The position numbers were made by a program, and so were the translations under genes. The notes under the pieces are model-generated. The model was not told the DNA's origin, did not search any database, and worked only from the letters and a program-made list of their open reading frames with translations. From Bathynomus jamesi (lineage: Eukaryota; Arthropoda; Malacostraca; Isopoda; Cirolanidae), in the NCBI GenBank assembly GCA_023014485.1, contig JAJOZX010002360.1:21001-85000 (forward strand): a stretch of 64,000 bases of DNA. Reading direction: 5' to 3'. Positions 44,701 to 54,289 of the stretch are shown piece after piece. Positions within the stretch are counted from its first letter, which is position 1, and each line of letters opens with the position of its first letter.

Positions 44701-47700
44701 AACTACATAGTCTAATCTACAGAATTATTATTTTTTATTTTTTTTTTTATTTTTTTTTTTTAAGTAATAGTAGTCTCGTTTCATTGAAGCTTCATTTACT
44801 TCTCTATATTTTCTCTTCCCCCGCTCACCAAATGCAACTATGAATCAATTAGATTCTCAAAAAATATCTAATCTATTTTAAAATGTTAACGCCCGACGGA
44901 AGATTATTCCAAAATTTAAGGATATAAGAAAAACTTTTTGCGCTATTGCACTATTAAACCTTCTACCTTTAAATTTAAATTTATCTATTATTCCTGGATA
45001 CGCTTTCATTATGTAATTCAAAAAAGGTGCTCGAAGTTTACATTATTAAATCAATAAGTTGGCCTCCGCCGCCGCCTTTTTTCTAGTGAATATGGATCTA
45101 GTTCTGCTAACCTTTGTTCGTAAATTTTATTACCTGTCTGGACGCTCTTCTCAGAGTTCTTTCAAACGTTTCTATATCTTCCCTCGTATAATGGAGACCA
45201 AAACTGTACGGCGTACTCTAAATGTGGTCAAACTAGGGACTTGTATCAAGGTAATATGTCGTCGTTTAGATTTGTACTTTAATTTCGCGATATAAAACCT
45301 AACACTATTAGTTTCTTACTGGCTTCAACGTATTGCTTTGAAAATTTCATCTTGCTTAACTATAACATCTAAATCTTTCTCCATTACTGAAATGACTAAA
45401 TTGTTTCGAGGGGCGAGGGGCGATGTGCATTACTTTACATTCGACATCAAATTTTATCTGACATTTCTTTGACCAATCAACAACTTCAGTAAGGTCACTT
45501 TGCAACGCCTCTCTGTCGATTCTACTATACGCTTTACCCGCCGAGTTTCGTATCGTTCGCAAATTTCGGAATTTTACTATTCGCATTAATATAGAGAGAA
45601 TTTACTAAACCAATGAACAAGATTGGCTCGAACGCAGAACCCTGAGGAATTCCGCTAGTTACTCTCGCACACTCCGACTCTGATCCATTTATCACAAATC
45701 TCTGTTTTCTGTTTCTTAGCTAAAACTCGCACTATATACTTGCAAAGATTGAAAAATAGTGGTCCGGACTGGTCCAGAGTTGAAATATGCTTATTTCACA
45801 CAGTTAAGTTACAAATTGTATCACTTGTTATTTGAGCGTTATTCCTATTATATATTAAAGCAAGCAAATAGTGTAGCTAAAATTCATACTATATTCCTCC
45901 AAAAATTATGAAATAGTGGCCTGGACTGGTCCAATTGCATTATTAGTACATGCGGAAGTACAGTATAATAAAATCTTGAGGTGCTTCTACAACTTTTAAG
46001 TAACCAAGTCATCACTTGATACCATTCACTAAACAGTTAATCATAAAATTAACTCCATATGAGTAAGGGAATAAAATATACTCTTGGGTGGTTAAATTAG
46101 AATATGGTATGCTTTTCTTAACGGCTACGTACTCGGATACAAATACCACTAATCATTTGGCTGACCATACGTACCTTTTTGTATGGGTTCTGTCACTGAA
46201 GAATAATTGTAAGCTCAATATGTTTATGTACTTACTTTTTCATGAATACAGAATATTACATAACCCCCGTCCCTTTTTTGCCATCCCAATGTCCCGTTTT
46301 TGTCTCAAGGAAATATGGTCAGCCTACTAATCATACTCTCTTTTTAAATATTTTATATTAAAAAAAATTAGTTAACTGTCACTAACAGTTTTTAGTCCCT
46401 AATCGTCAGTCAGTCACAATTTTGTATTGCGTCATCAAAAAATTAAATTTTTTCCCAGGTGGCTTACGAATACCTTCTAGAGACATTTACATGAACAACT
46501 ATTTGAGCATCGGAGTTGATGCTTTAGTCACTTTGAACTTCCACCTCGCGCGTCAGTCTCCATTTTACATTTTCAGCAGTCGAACGATAAACAAGGTATG
46601 GTAAATAATTGGCCATATCTGATCATCATAGAATAACGATGCTCGCGTTGAGGGTGTCCCAGGAGAAAATGTCAAGAATGCACCATTTCACTCTGGGTAT
46701 TTCTAAGTAGAAAGTATTATATCGATATGGGTCTGATTCCCAACCGTTACCGAGATACAGGCCTCTACATTTGGGTAATTAAAACATAATAAAAAGGCGA
46801 TCTTAGATACTATTTAATGACACATGTGGTTTACAAAAAGTACAAACATACAATACACTATTGCACTTATTGCAGAATGGTTTCAAAGTGACCCCCTCCT
46901 TCTTCAATGCACGCGGCGAGCCTCCGATCCATCGAGTCTTACCAAGGAAAATGCGGAAGTTCATTTCTGAGGTTTATGAACGCATCCTGTATACGTGCAA
47001 CCAACTGCTCCCTAGTTTCGGGCTTACCCCGCTGATAAACGTTACTCTTCAAAAACCCCCAGACAAAAAAATAATATAAATAAATAATGTGAGGATCTGC
47101 ACAGTTGCCAATGTATCATTAAATGTCATTAAATGTCATTGAATATTATCTAAGATCGGCTTTTTATTATGTTTTAGTTACCCAAATGTAGAGGCCTGTA
47201 TCTCGGTAACGGTTGGGAATCAGGCACATGTCGATATAATACTTTCTACTTAGAAATACCCAAAGAGTGAAATGGTGCATTCTTGACATTTCCTCCTGGG
47301 ACACCCTATATATATATATACACCGGGTGCGGCAAAAATAACGCCCTTTTTAGTTTATTCTCTCTTATTGAAGGAAATAAATCAATTACAGCATTTTAAG
47401 AGAAATAATAAGGTTTTTAAGAAAAATAATAAGTACTTTCTCAGTAAAAACTAAAAAATAACTGGAATTTAATTAATTTTGTGGTTGGCTCAATACACCT
47501 TAAAAAAATGTACTCTACATACATAGTATTACTAACCTAATGATCATGTTCAAAATGCTCCCCTTGGTGTTCAATACAACACTGAACCCTACCAGCAACA
47601 CTTCTACAAACCTTTTGACACATTTCTACGTTAATTGTAGTAAATTTTTCACGAATTGTTTGTCTTAATTCAGGAAGTGTTTTCGGTTTGACCTTGTAAA

Positions 47701-48720
47701 CAAGATCTTTCAGTACACCCCACAAGAAAAAGTCAGGTGGTGTTAGGTCTGGCGATCGTGCTGGCCACTCAATTGCTCCACGTCGTCCTATCCACCTCCC
47801 TTCGAAATTTAAATTTAACCATTCCCTAATGAGTAACCCATAGTGGGGTGGCGCACCATCCTGTTGAAAGTAAATTCCATTCTGATTTCTAACTCTCGGC
47901 CAGAATTCAGTTTGCAGCATTTGTAAATAATTATCTTGATTAACAGTACTATCAAAGAATATCGGGCCTATTATTCCCATGGAAGAGATGGCTGCCCAAA
48001 CTGTCACTCCTGGTAGGTTAACGTCTTTTTCCAAGATAACATGTGGGTTAACATCGCTCCAGTGCACACAATTATGGCGATTGATATGCCCGTTCAATTT
48101 GAATGTTGCCTCATCTGACCACCATATCTTATCAAGAAAGGTCTCATCTTCATTGACTTTATTCAGGAAATTTTCGCAAAACTCTAATCGTCTATCTGCA
48201 TCTCCATCATGTAAGCTCTGTAACACGCGAGGGATGTAAGGCTTCATCTTGTTCTTCTTTAAGAGTCTACGGACACTTCTGTCACTGATACCCAACTCTG
48301 TAGAAAGAAATCTACTGGATTTTTGAGGAGTGTGCAGCAATGATTCTCTTAATTCATCGGACTTTTCTAAGGTTGTTGCTGAAACTGGCCTCCTTGATCT
48401 TGTGGCATCACTTACGCTTCCGGTTCTTTCAAATTTCCTAATTAGACTTGTGATATTGCGGCTCTGCACTGTCGAATGTTAAATTCTTCTGATAACAAAC
48501 GAGCGGCTTTAGCTCCATTGTTATTGTTTTGGTAATAATGTTTAACTGCTTTCACTCTTTGTTCTCTCGTCAATCGCAAGGCCATATTTATTCAGAATTT
48601 CTGTAAAAATAAAAGAAACAAAATGCTACAATATAAAACTAAAAAATTATACTGTATAAAAACTATAAAGATACAATTATTAAAAGGGCGTTACTTTTGC
48701 CGCACCCGTATATATATATA

Positions 48721-48790
<70 letters not shown>

Positions 48791-49008
48791 GAAACCAAAA
48801 GTAGGTGGACAGTAAACGATAACGTTTTATTTGAGAATACATATTTAATTTTTTTACTATAATACAAAATAAAATTTAAATAAATTTAGTTATAATATTT
48901 AATATAATATAACACAAACACCATAGTTATAATGAACACCATAGTTATAATATAATATAACACAAACCGTATTCAACCTACTGTCCACCTACTTTTGGTT
49001 CACGTGTG

Positions 49009-49066
<58 letters not shown>

Positions 49067-52000
49067 GAGGGTCGGTACGAAAGTAATGCCTCTTATTTTT
49101 CAGTTTGTAAATGCAATAAGAGGCCTTATTTTCGTACCGTTCCTCGTGTGTGCATATAAGTATTAAGTACCATTAATTATCAAGTACTTTGCTGTGCCCT
49201 TTTCTTTCAAGTTCCATAACAACGCTCAAAAGTACATTGGCGTTGTTCAGTGTTGTTTCTTGAGAATCTTAATTAGGAAAAGAAAGGCACAGAAGGAAAA
49301 TATTTTTATTTTCTTATATTTTGGGATGCGTTTCATTTCTCAGCCAGATTTTTAAGATAGCTATGTAAATTTACCGTATTATTTAAAGTGGTTCCAGAGT
49401 GCACAGACTCGTTTTGCTTACTATGAACCGACCAAAGTCGAAACGAATCGTCTGTTTGCCATCATAGCTTTTGCAATCTAAGAATTTAATTTCATTAGAG
49501 TTGGTGGTGAAGAGTAAAGTATATGAGAATATTAATTGAACATTTTAACTTGCATATTTAATGAAGATACTTCGGTTGTAGAATTTAGGCTATTAATATT
49601 TGGAATGGAAGGTGACTTCTTTTTTTTTTCTTTTTCAATTTAAGATTCTTTATTCCTCTCGTCATTTATGAATTTAAATTTTAAAATTGATTAACTTTGT
49701 ATTTGCGAATTTGAATTTTTATTTTGATGTTAACATCGGCTTTTTATTTTAACTTTCAATTCAATGAAGTTAAATTAAAAATAATCGAAGAGTTAAAATT
49801 CGAAGTTGATAGAAGTTAAAATTCAAGAACCAAATTAAAATTTGAATAAGAGTCAGTCAGTCGTTGTAATTCGAATTCGAAGTAAAATTGTCACGGTTAA
49901 AATTCTATTTCACTATGTTGGGTTCTTTGTATCTTTAATGTTCGGTTCATCGTGCGTTTGTATTAACTCTTTATGTGCGTTTAATTTAACCTGGCTTCAT
50001 TGTTAGCCCACATTGTATAATTAACAAAATTGTTTTCAGTGATATACTTTACATACGGAACAAAGGACGTTTACTGCAGGAGTGCAGGAACCTGCATGAG
50101 CGTCTTGAACTTTGGATGGACGGAGAAAAAATTAACCTTCCCGAACTTGAAGCTCTCGTCGTGCTTAATATCCCCTGCTGGGGAGCTGGAGTCAGGCCTT
50201 GGACTATGGGGCCAGGTGAGGAAGGGGAACCCTTTTATCCGTTCTCAATTTTATTATATTCCCGACCAAATAAATTTGAGGGGCCATACTGGATTGCACT
50301 TGTTCGTCCGTCCGTCCGTCACACTTTCGTGTCCGGGCTATAACTTTTGAAACTTTACACGCCCATGGATGATTACAAGATGTGTCATGACTAAGAACCA
50401 GGTTCTTTCATCCAAGGTCAAATGAAGGTTCATGCCATAACTTTTGAACCACTACATAAATTGACAAAATTTTACGCGTCTGGATCATTACAGATGTGTT
50501 TTGAGCAATACCCAGGTCCTTGCATTTAAAGGCCAGGGTCACAAATAGAGGCCAAAGATCAGATAAAACTCCACGCCATAACTTTTGAACCGCTGTACCA
50601 TAAATTGGTGAATTTTCGCACATATTCACGATATTTTACGATACTCGGGGCCCATCTATCAAAAGTCAAGGTCACAATTAGAGGTCAAAGGTAAAATGGT
50701 GATCCACTCTTTATAAATTGCTGAAATTTCATACACTCTTATGGATGATCATAAGATGTGTTTTAGAGACTCTGGTGCCTGCATCGGAAGTCAAATGGAG
50801 ATTCATGCCATAACTTTTGAACCGCTTTACATAAATTGATGAACTTCGCACGCGTATGGTTCATCACAAGACTCGGGGTTCTTTCATCAAAACTAAGGTT
50901 AATGAGGTCGGGTGGAGGTACATGCCATCATTTTTTAATTAAACCTAAATTGATGAAATTTAACAGATATGTATCATCATAAAGACGATGTGTCGCGAGC
51001 AAGATTAAAATTCTTGAATTAAAGGTCAAGGTCACAAATAGAGGAAGGGACATTCATTTGGTTTCGGCATTGTACGTTTTAATAGCATCCTCTCAACGTA
51101 TATTGTGAAATGTAGTGAAAGTGTTTATAGAAGAGGCAGAAATATAGTCAGATTTTGATACAGATATTGATCATTTTTTTTAATTGTAAATAAGTTTCTT
51201 CATCTCTTGTATATATATATATATATAATAATAAAACAGCAAGGAAGTGTGGGGAGGAGAGTATGCCCCAAGGGTCACTTTCAGCCTGAGCTGTGTTGCT
51301 GACCGGGAGGTCGTGAGGTCGAGTCCGGACGAAGACTTTCTCACCACTGGTGGTGAGTAGTGGTTCGAATTCCACGTTAAGCTGTAGGTCTAAGGGGGAG
51401 CAAGAAGCTTGACTTTCGTCAGAATGAAAAATTCGGAGGAAACAAATCCAAGGTAAACCAAGGTTGTTATAAAATTTTATTCTGTTTACAAACGTTTAAT
51501 CCAAGTAAGAATTGTAACCTCATTTGAATAACGTACTTTAATTAAATTTTAGGAGGTCAGGAAGCGCCTCAGCAAAGCATCAACGATGGGAAATTGGAAG
51601 TGTTTTGCGTGACGTCCTCGTTTCACATAGCCCAGCTGCAAATTGGTCTCACAGAACCAGTTAGAATTGGTCAATGTTCGTCTCTTGACGTAAGTTGTGT
51701 GTGGTGGTGTGTAGTGCGCCCGTTTTGCAGTGTTCTCTCTCCCCCGTTTCGTTATGTAGGAAATCGAAATAAAATCATTTATTGTATTTCCAGTTTAGCT
51801 GTTTTTGATTGAAATTAGCATTTTGTTTTAGATTATTTTTCTCCGGAAAATTATAGAAAATTATAGAAATTTAATTAAATTAGTACAAAGGTTATTTAGG
51901 TTTTTGTTTTTTTCTTAGTTGGGAGTGAAAACATACTTTCATTCGGTCTAATAAGTGAGAGATATAAGGCGTAATAGGTTTAATTAATTGTTAAACTTAG

Positions 52001-52468
52001 ACATTGTTTAGTTTTCCACAGTCTTAAGTTAAATTCAAGTAAGAAGACTGAATTAAAGCATACAGCACAGAGGAGGGTTTGTCCACGCATCGCACAACGG
52101 GCAACTTATCACCGCATCCAGGAAACCACCTCTTCGTTGCACGTTCTACTTCAGTCTTCGTATAACATCGATCTCCGGTTATTGTAGTTTATTATACAAA
52201 AAATTTTGATAGTTTAATGCAGTGATCTTTCTAAAACTGCGTTCATAGTGTTTCATATTACCATAATATGAAGCCAAGTTTGTAATTTCTAAAGTTACAT
52301 GAAACGAAAATGCACTCCACCTTCTTAGAATGACCTCCCTCTCCGTTTCAGGTTCGTTTGAAAGGTTCCGCTCCGATGCAAGTAGACGGAGAGCCGTGGG
52401 AACAACATTCGGGCCTGATTTCACTTCGGTATAGTCACAAAGCCAAAGTCTTAATCTCAAAAGACTGA
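41612..52468 (+). CDS. DGKE: Diacylglycerol kinase epsilon, ten coding exons
   Basis: Phosphorylates diacylglycerol to phosphatidic acid, ending DAG signalling and feeding the phosphatidylinositol cycle; the epsilon type is membrane-anchored. Exons: 41612-41770, 41885-42056, 42568-42698, 42904-43045, 43154-43371, 43804-43984, 46459-46595, 50040-50215, 51553-51689, 52352-52468. All introns have GT donors and AG acceptors. The protein is about 523 residues, near the vertebrate 567. Order: hydrophobic segment (VVAGVLFIGIVTVILV), two C1 zinc fingers, catalytic domain (VIVAGGDGTVGWVF, LPLGTGNDLSRVLGW), accessory domain (MNNYLSIGVDALVTLNFH, APMQVDGEPW). Phases agree across all joints except exon 8, which needs one extra base at its start and one near 50075. 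Those breaks fit either assembly error or an inactivated gene; preserved residues elsewhere favour a working gene. Confidence 0.93.
41885..42056 (+). CDS. DGKE: DGKE coding exon 2: first C1 domain
   Basis: After TTTCAG. Encodes CCNIC..., GAFCGACGVCADQPDC..., CK and HHWIK, the Cys/His pattern of a C1 finger. Ends in phase 1 at AAAG|GTAATA. Confidence 0.92.
42288..42370. repeat. 83-bp near-perfect palindrome in DGKE intron 2
   Basis: Arms of about 41 bp, TGAAAATAAAAACCCACTCT then AATAGACAGAGTTTATTTCC, mirror around 42329 with about one mismatch and no loop. Snap-back MITE or hairpin-forming insertion, about 200 bp from exon 3. Confidence 0.93.
42568..42698 (+). CDS. DGKE: DGKE coding exon 3: second C1 domain
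   Basis: Encodes LGAVCDVCEEECGIE, LRCCWCQGCCHVGCLNKL. Phase 1 in, phase 0 out; donor GAG|GTGAGG. Confidence 0.92.
42904..43045 (+). CDS. DGKE: DGKE coding exon 4: linker to catalytic domain
   Basis: Encodes CDLGRVRKFVVPPNHVKLCS and PNWSPVIVI, the first strand of the kinase fold. The last C1 cysteine may be that in ICDLG. Donor ATAG|GTAAGA. Confidence 0.92.
43154..43371 (+). CDS. DGKE: DGKE coding exon 5: catalytic glycine motif
   Basis: Encodes GNCTSGSSEGEYILSSFRKV, LNPAQVVDL and KVIVAGGDGTVGWVFNTI, the ATP-binding GGDGT motif. The donor AAT|GTTAGT is weaker than the others but gives the correct phase 0. Confidence 0.92.
43804..43984 (+). CDS. DGKE: DGKE coding exon 6: LPLGTGND motif
   Basis: Encodes SILPLGTGNDLSRVLGWRES and DLDRWKVHF. 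Phase 0 in, phase 1 out at TTTG|GTAAGT. Confidence 0.93.
44063..44151. mobile_element. piggyBac-like MITE in DGKE intron 6, 89 bp
   Basis: CCCTTTAACGCCGG at the left and its near inverse CGTCCTTTAAGGG at the right, with intact TTAA on both sides (44059-44062, 44152-44155). Confidence 0.7.
44730..45720 (-). pseudogene. CR1-like LINE 3' fragment, antisense in DGKE intron 6
   Basis: Minus-strand frames from about 45720 show RT C-terminal features: VDWSKKCQIKFDVECKVMHI (45586-45356), then the LDVIV and IREDIETFERTLRRA-type blocks and a C-terminal KFFLYP-like segment near 44940. It is related to the CR1 copies at 16-27 kb but clearly diverged. A T-rich run at 44729-44762 lies at its 3' end. Confidence 0.75.
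46459..46595 (+). CDS. DGKE: DGKE coding exon 7: accessory domain start
   Basis: Encodes RIPSRDIYMNNYLSIGVDAL, VTLNFHLARQSP and FSSRTINK. Phase 1 in, phase 0 out; donor AAG|GTATGG. Confidence 0.92.
46651..47307. mobile_element. Deletion derivative of a mariner-type element with ~170-bp TIRs
   Basis: AGGGTGTCCCAGGAGAAAAT at the left recurs inverted at the right (47288-47307), and similarity continues for about 170 bp on each side. Between, the minus strand reads FLKSNVYQRGKPETREQLVA and AACIEEGGGHFET, the extreme C-terminus of a mariner-like transposase. The catalytic region is deleted. Confidence 0.88.
47324..48708 (-). mobile_element. Second DD41D mariner-like element, 1385 bp
   Basis: TIR CGGGTGCGGCAAAA, then (A/G)TAACGCCCTTTT, at both ends. 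It is set between TA-rich tracts so the exact TA duplication is ambiguous. It carries one transposase gene antisense to DGKE. Confidence 0.9.
47537..48585 (-). pseudogene. mariner-family transposase (DD41D) with one frameshift
   Basis: ATG at 48585 opens MALRLTREQRVKAVKHYYQN with an N-terminal HTH, then the frame breaks near 48475; the rest is open from 48469 to 47537. Catalytic residues: KIWWSDEATF, YFQQDGAPPHYG and WPARSPDLTPPDFFLWG; 41 residues separate the second and third Asp, as in the element at 13.3 kb. Total about 345 residues, full length. The single break may be real or a sequencing slip. The two transposases differ too much in sequence and TIRs to be copies of one family. Confidence 0.9.
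48710..48786. repeat. (TA)n microsatellite
   Basis: TA-rich tract between the DD41D element and the next MITE. Confidence 0.95.
48787..49008. mobile_element. Tc1/mariner-type MITE, ~220 bp
   Basis: GTGAAACCAAAAGTAGGTGG at the left and CCACCTACTTTTGGTTCACG at the right are inverted copies; the interior is AT-rich with short repeats of CACCATAGTTATAAT. TA tracts flank it on both sides. Confidence 0.85.
49010..49065. repeat. (TA)n microsatellite
   Basis: TA tract linking two MITEs. Confidence 0.95.
49066..49146. mobile_element. 81-bp hairpin MITE
   Basis: CGAGGGTCGGTACGAAAGTA then ATGCCTCTTA pairs with TAAGAGGCCTTATTTTCGTA then CCGTTCCTCG, with a loop of about 20 bp. These are mariner-type TIRs almost end to end. 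Confidence 0.88.
49150..50039. other. Rest of DGKE intron 7, no feature seen
   Basis: AT-rich intronic sequence; ends with the acceptor TTGTTTTCAG at 50030-50039. Confidence 0.55.
50040..50215 (+). CDS. DGKE: DGKE coding exon 8, frame-disrupted as assembled
   Basis: The exon reads IYFTYGTKD in one frame up to about 50070 and LLQECRNLHERLEL then WMDGEKINLPELEALVVLNI and WGAGVRPWTMGP in the next frame. The exon 7 phase also needs one more base at the 5' edge: phase 0 entry gives TGA at once. Both problems sit at short homopolymers. Protein content is otherwise well conserved. Donor CCAG|GTGAGG. Confidence 0.88.
50330..51060 (+). repeat. Diverged tandem array in DGKE intron 8
   Basis: About five units of 140-200 bp share CATGCCATAACTTTTGAACC, AAATTGATGAA, GATCATCACAAGA(T)GTGTT and TCAAGGTCACAAATAGAGG. 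They follow a TCCGTCCGTCC motif at 50303. Divergence between units suggests an old array. TCAAGGTCA, a nuclear receptor monomer site, occurs at about 50665 and 51026. Confidence 0.75.
51553..51689 (+). CDS. DGKE: DGKE coding exon 9
   Basis: Encodes DGKLEVFCVTSSFHIAQLQI and EPVRIGQCSSLD of the accessory domain. Phase 1 in, phase 0 out; donor GAC|GTAAGT. Confidence 0.92.
52352..52468 (+). CDS. DGKE: DGKE coding exon 10 and stop
   Basis: Encodes VRLKGSAPMQVDGEPWEQHS then KAKVLISKD and TGA. The vertebrate acidic tail is absent, explaining the shorter protein. Confidence 0.92.
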   Translation, partial: VRLKGSAPMQVDGEPWEQHSGLISLRYSHKAKVLISKD

Positions 52469-53067
52469 TTTTTAGCTTGAAAGAGACTATACCTTTTTAT
52501 ATTAAGTATGCAGATATTTTGATGATTCTCCCGTATATCATAAATTTAAGGTTGGGTTGTGCGATGAAGCAACTGAGGGTTTGCGGCTGTTACAGTTAAT
52601 CACCTGATTGAAACATGATAATTGGTAGAGAAGCACTTTAGGAATATTTTAAAAACAGCAGTATTGAAATTGTTTCATTATAACTGTAAAAGTTTCGTTG
52701 GTTGATTATTGTAGTTAAGAATTTCTAGTCATTATTCACAATCAATTCGGGTAATATTTAACCAGATGGCCTTATGCATTCTTACTGCTGTCATAACCTT
52801 ACAAGTACTTTCAGAATTGAATTGTGTTATGTGTTTCGCATTTTACTTTTAGTAAAATGCCATCATCGTTGTTGCATCATTGGGGGAAAAGCTGTACTAT
52901 CACTTCAAACTGAAATTCCTCCACGTCTGTTAATAACATAATTTAAAGTTTAACAAATAATAATAATAGTTTAAGTTATTTTTGTGGAAGTAATTTAAAT
53001 ATATTCTGTGTGGAAGTACTGTTGTAGAGTTACCCTGTTATGGCTAAACTGTAGGATATACATATAT
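52469..53067 (+). other. DGKE: Probable DGKE 3' UTR and flank
   Basis: No AATAAA occurs within about 600 bp of the stop. The first AATAAA seen is at 53409-53414, beyond a transposon end at 53070, so the true poly-A site is uncertain. Confidence 0.4.
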
Positions 53068-53069
53068 TA

Positions 53070-53440
53070 GGGTGGCCCTTATTTTTCGAAATTGTAAATT
53101 TCACCATCTCACCCCCTCAATATATTCCATTTGACAAAAAAACAAAATGTGCAAAATCTCAAGTAATTATAAATATTCTTATTGGTCCCGCACAAGGACT
53201 CAAATTTAGTTAATTATTGAAACATAAATACACGAATTTTTTATTAGCGTTCCATTATAAGGCAAAGAACAGCATAAACTAAAATAGACATTGACTACTG
53301 ATTAATTAGAAACTGAATTGAACTAAACATTTTAGGACTGAAAGCATAGTAAATTTGGCCTAGTAGGGATGGTTGCTTATGAGGCCCCCTTAAATATTAA
53401 TTGATTTTAATAAAACTACTTTGGTACACGTTTTATATTA
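53070..53440. mobile_element. Partial element sharing termini with the transposon at 59631
   Basis: After TA (53068-53069) comes GGGTGGCCCTTATTTTTCGA, and TTGGTCCCGCACAAGG follows 110 bp inside. The element at 59631-62113 likewise begins TA + GGGTGG, with GGGGTCCCGCCAAACG inside its left end. The right end is not identified. Confidence 0.45.
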
Positions 53441-53444
53441 ATAG

Positions 53445-53556
53445 GAAAAAAATGCGGGGGTGAGACCCCCAAATTTTGGTTGATTGGGTGGTTCTTATAC
53501 ATATAAGAACCACCCAATCAACCAAAATTTGGGGGTCTCAACCCCGCATTTTTTCA
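53445..53556. repeat. 112-bp near-perfect palindrome
   Basis: AAAAAATGCGGGGGTGAGAC then CCCCAAATTTTGGTTGATTG and GGTGGTTCTTATA mirror around 53500 with about two mismatches. It ends where the I-like LINE begins. Confidence 0.93.
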
Positions 53557-53559
53557 TAT

Positions 53560-54132
53560 ATGTATGACCCTCCTTTTTGCGACGCGGTTCGCGAATTGGT
53601 GTTGCAACTGCCTCGACCGTTTCTCCTCCTCGGAGACTTTAACAGTCGCGACCCGGCTTGGGGAGATGTCCGGTCGACTAATGTTGCTGGTATGTTGCTC
53701 TCCTTAATGGAGGAACTTTCATTCGCGTGCCTCAATTCCGGCGAACCTACCTATTTCCACGAACCCACGGGTTCATCTACATGTATTGATCTCTCCTTGG
53801 TGTCCCTCGATGCCTTACTCGATATTTCGTGGAGGGTGTTGGGGGACTCTTATGGCAGTGATCATTACCCAGTCTGTTTTGAGCCAGTCGGACCGCAGCC
53901 GGGTGTCTTGTCCCGACCGAGGTGGTGCCTGGCGCGGGCTGACTGGCCATCCTTCAGAGCTCGTTCCGTCATTGCCCGTTCGGTGTTGGACTTTGGCTCC
54001 GTGGATGAGAGCTTGGAGTTCTTTGAGCGGGTGGTGATGGGCGTTGCGGAGGACTGTATTCCTCGATCTTCCGGTAACCCGCGGACGCGTAGCGTCCCGT
54101 GGTGGACTCCAGCATGTCACCAGGCGGTGTGA
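53560..54132 (+). pseudogene. Endonuclease domain of the I-like LINE
   Basis: FLLLGDFNSRDPAWGD (metal-binding Asp/Asn), SSTCIDLSLVS and GDSYGSDHYPVCF (catalytic SDH) show an APE-type endonuclease. The N-terminal half of the domain is absent; 3' it continues VPWWTPACHQAV, the conserved WWxxEC/AC linker, and then stops. An 18-bp unit GAAGAGGGCAACGCGCCG is duplicated in tandem just after (54136-54172). Confidence 0.85.
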
Positions 54133-54289
54133 GAGAGGAAGAGGGCAACGCGCCGGGAAGAGGGCAACGCGCCGCTTCCACTGCACCCGGCGCACGGACC
54201 ACTTGATTGAGATGCAGCGGGCGAAGGCTTTCGCCCGCCGGACTCAAGTTGGCCCGTCGGGCCTCTTGGCGTGCTTTCGTGTCTGGCCC

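Noticed and set aside
51285..51385. GGTCGAGTCCGG and GGTTCGAATTCC as SINE/tRNA B boxes
   Set aside because: Two B-box-like strings without a convincing A box; too weak to annotate.
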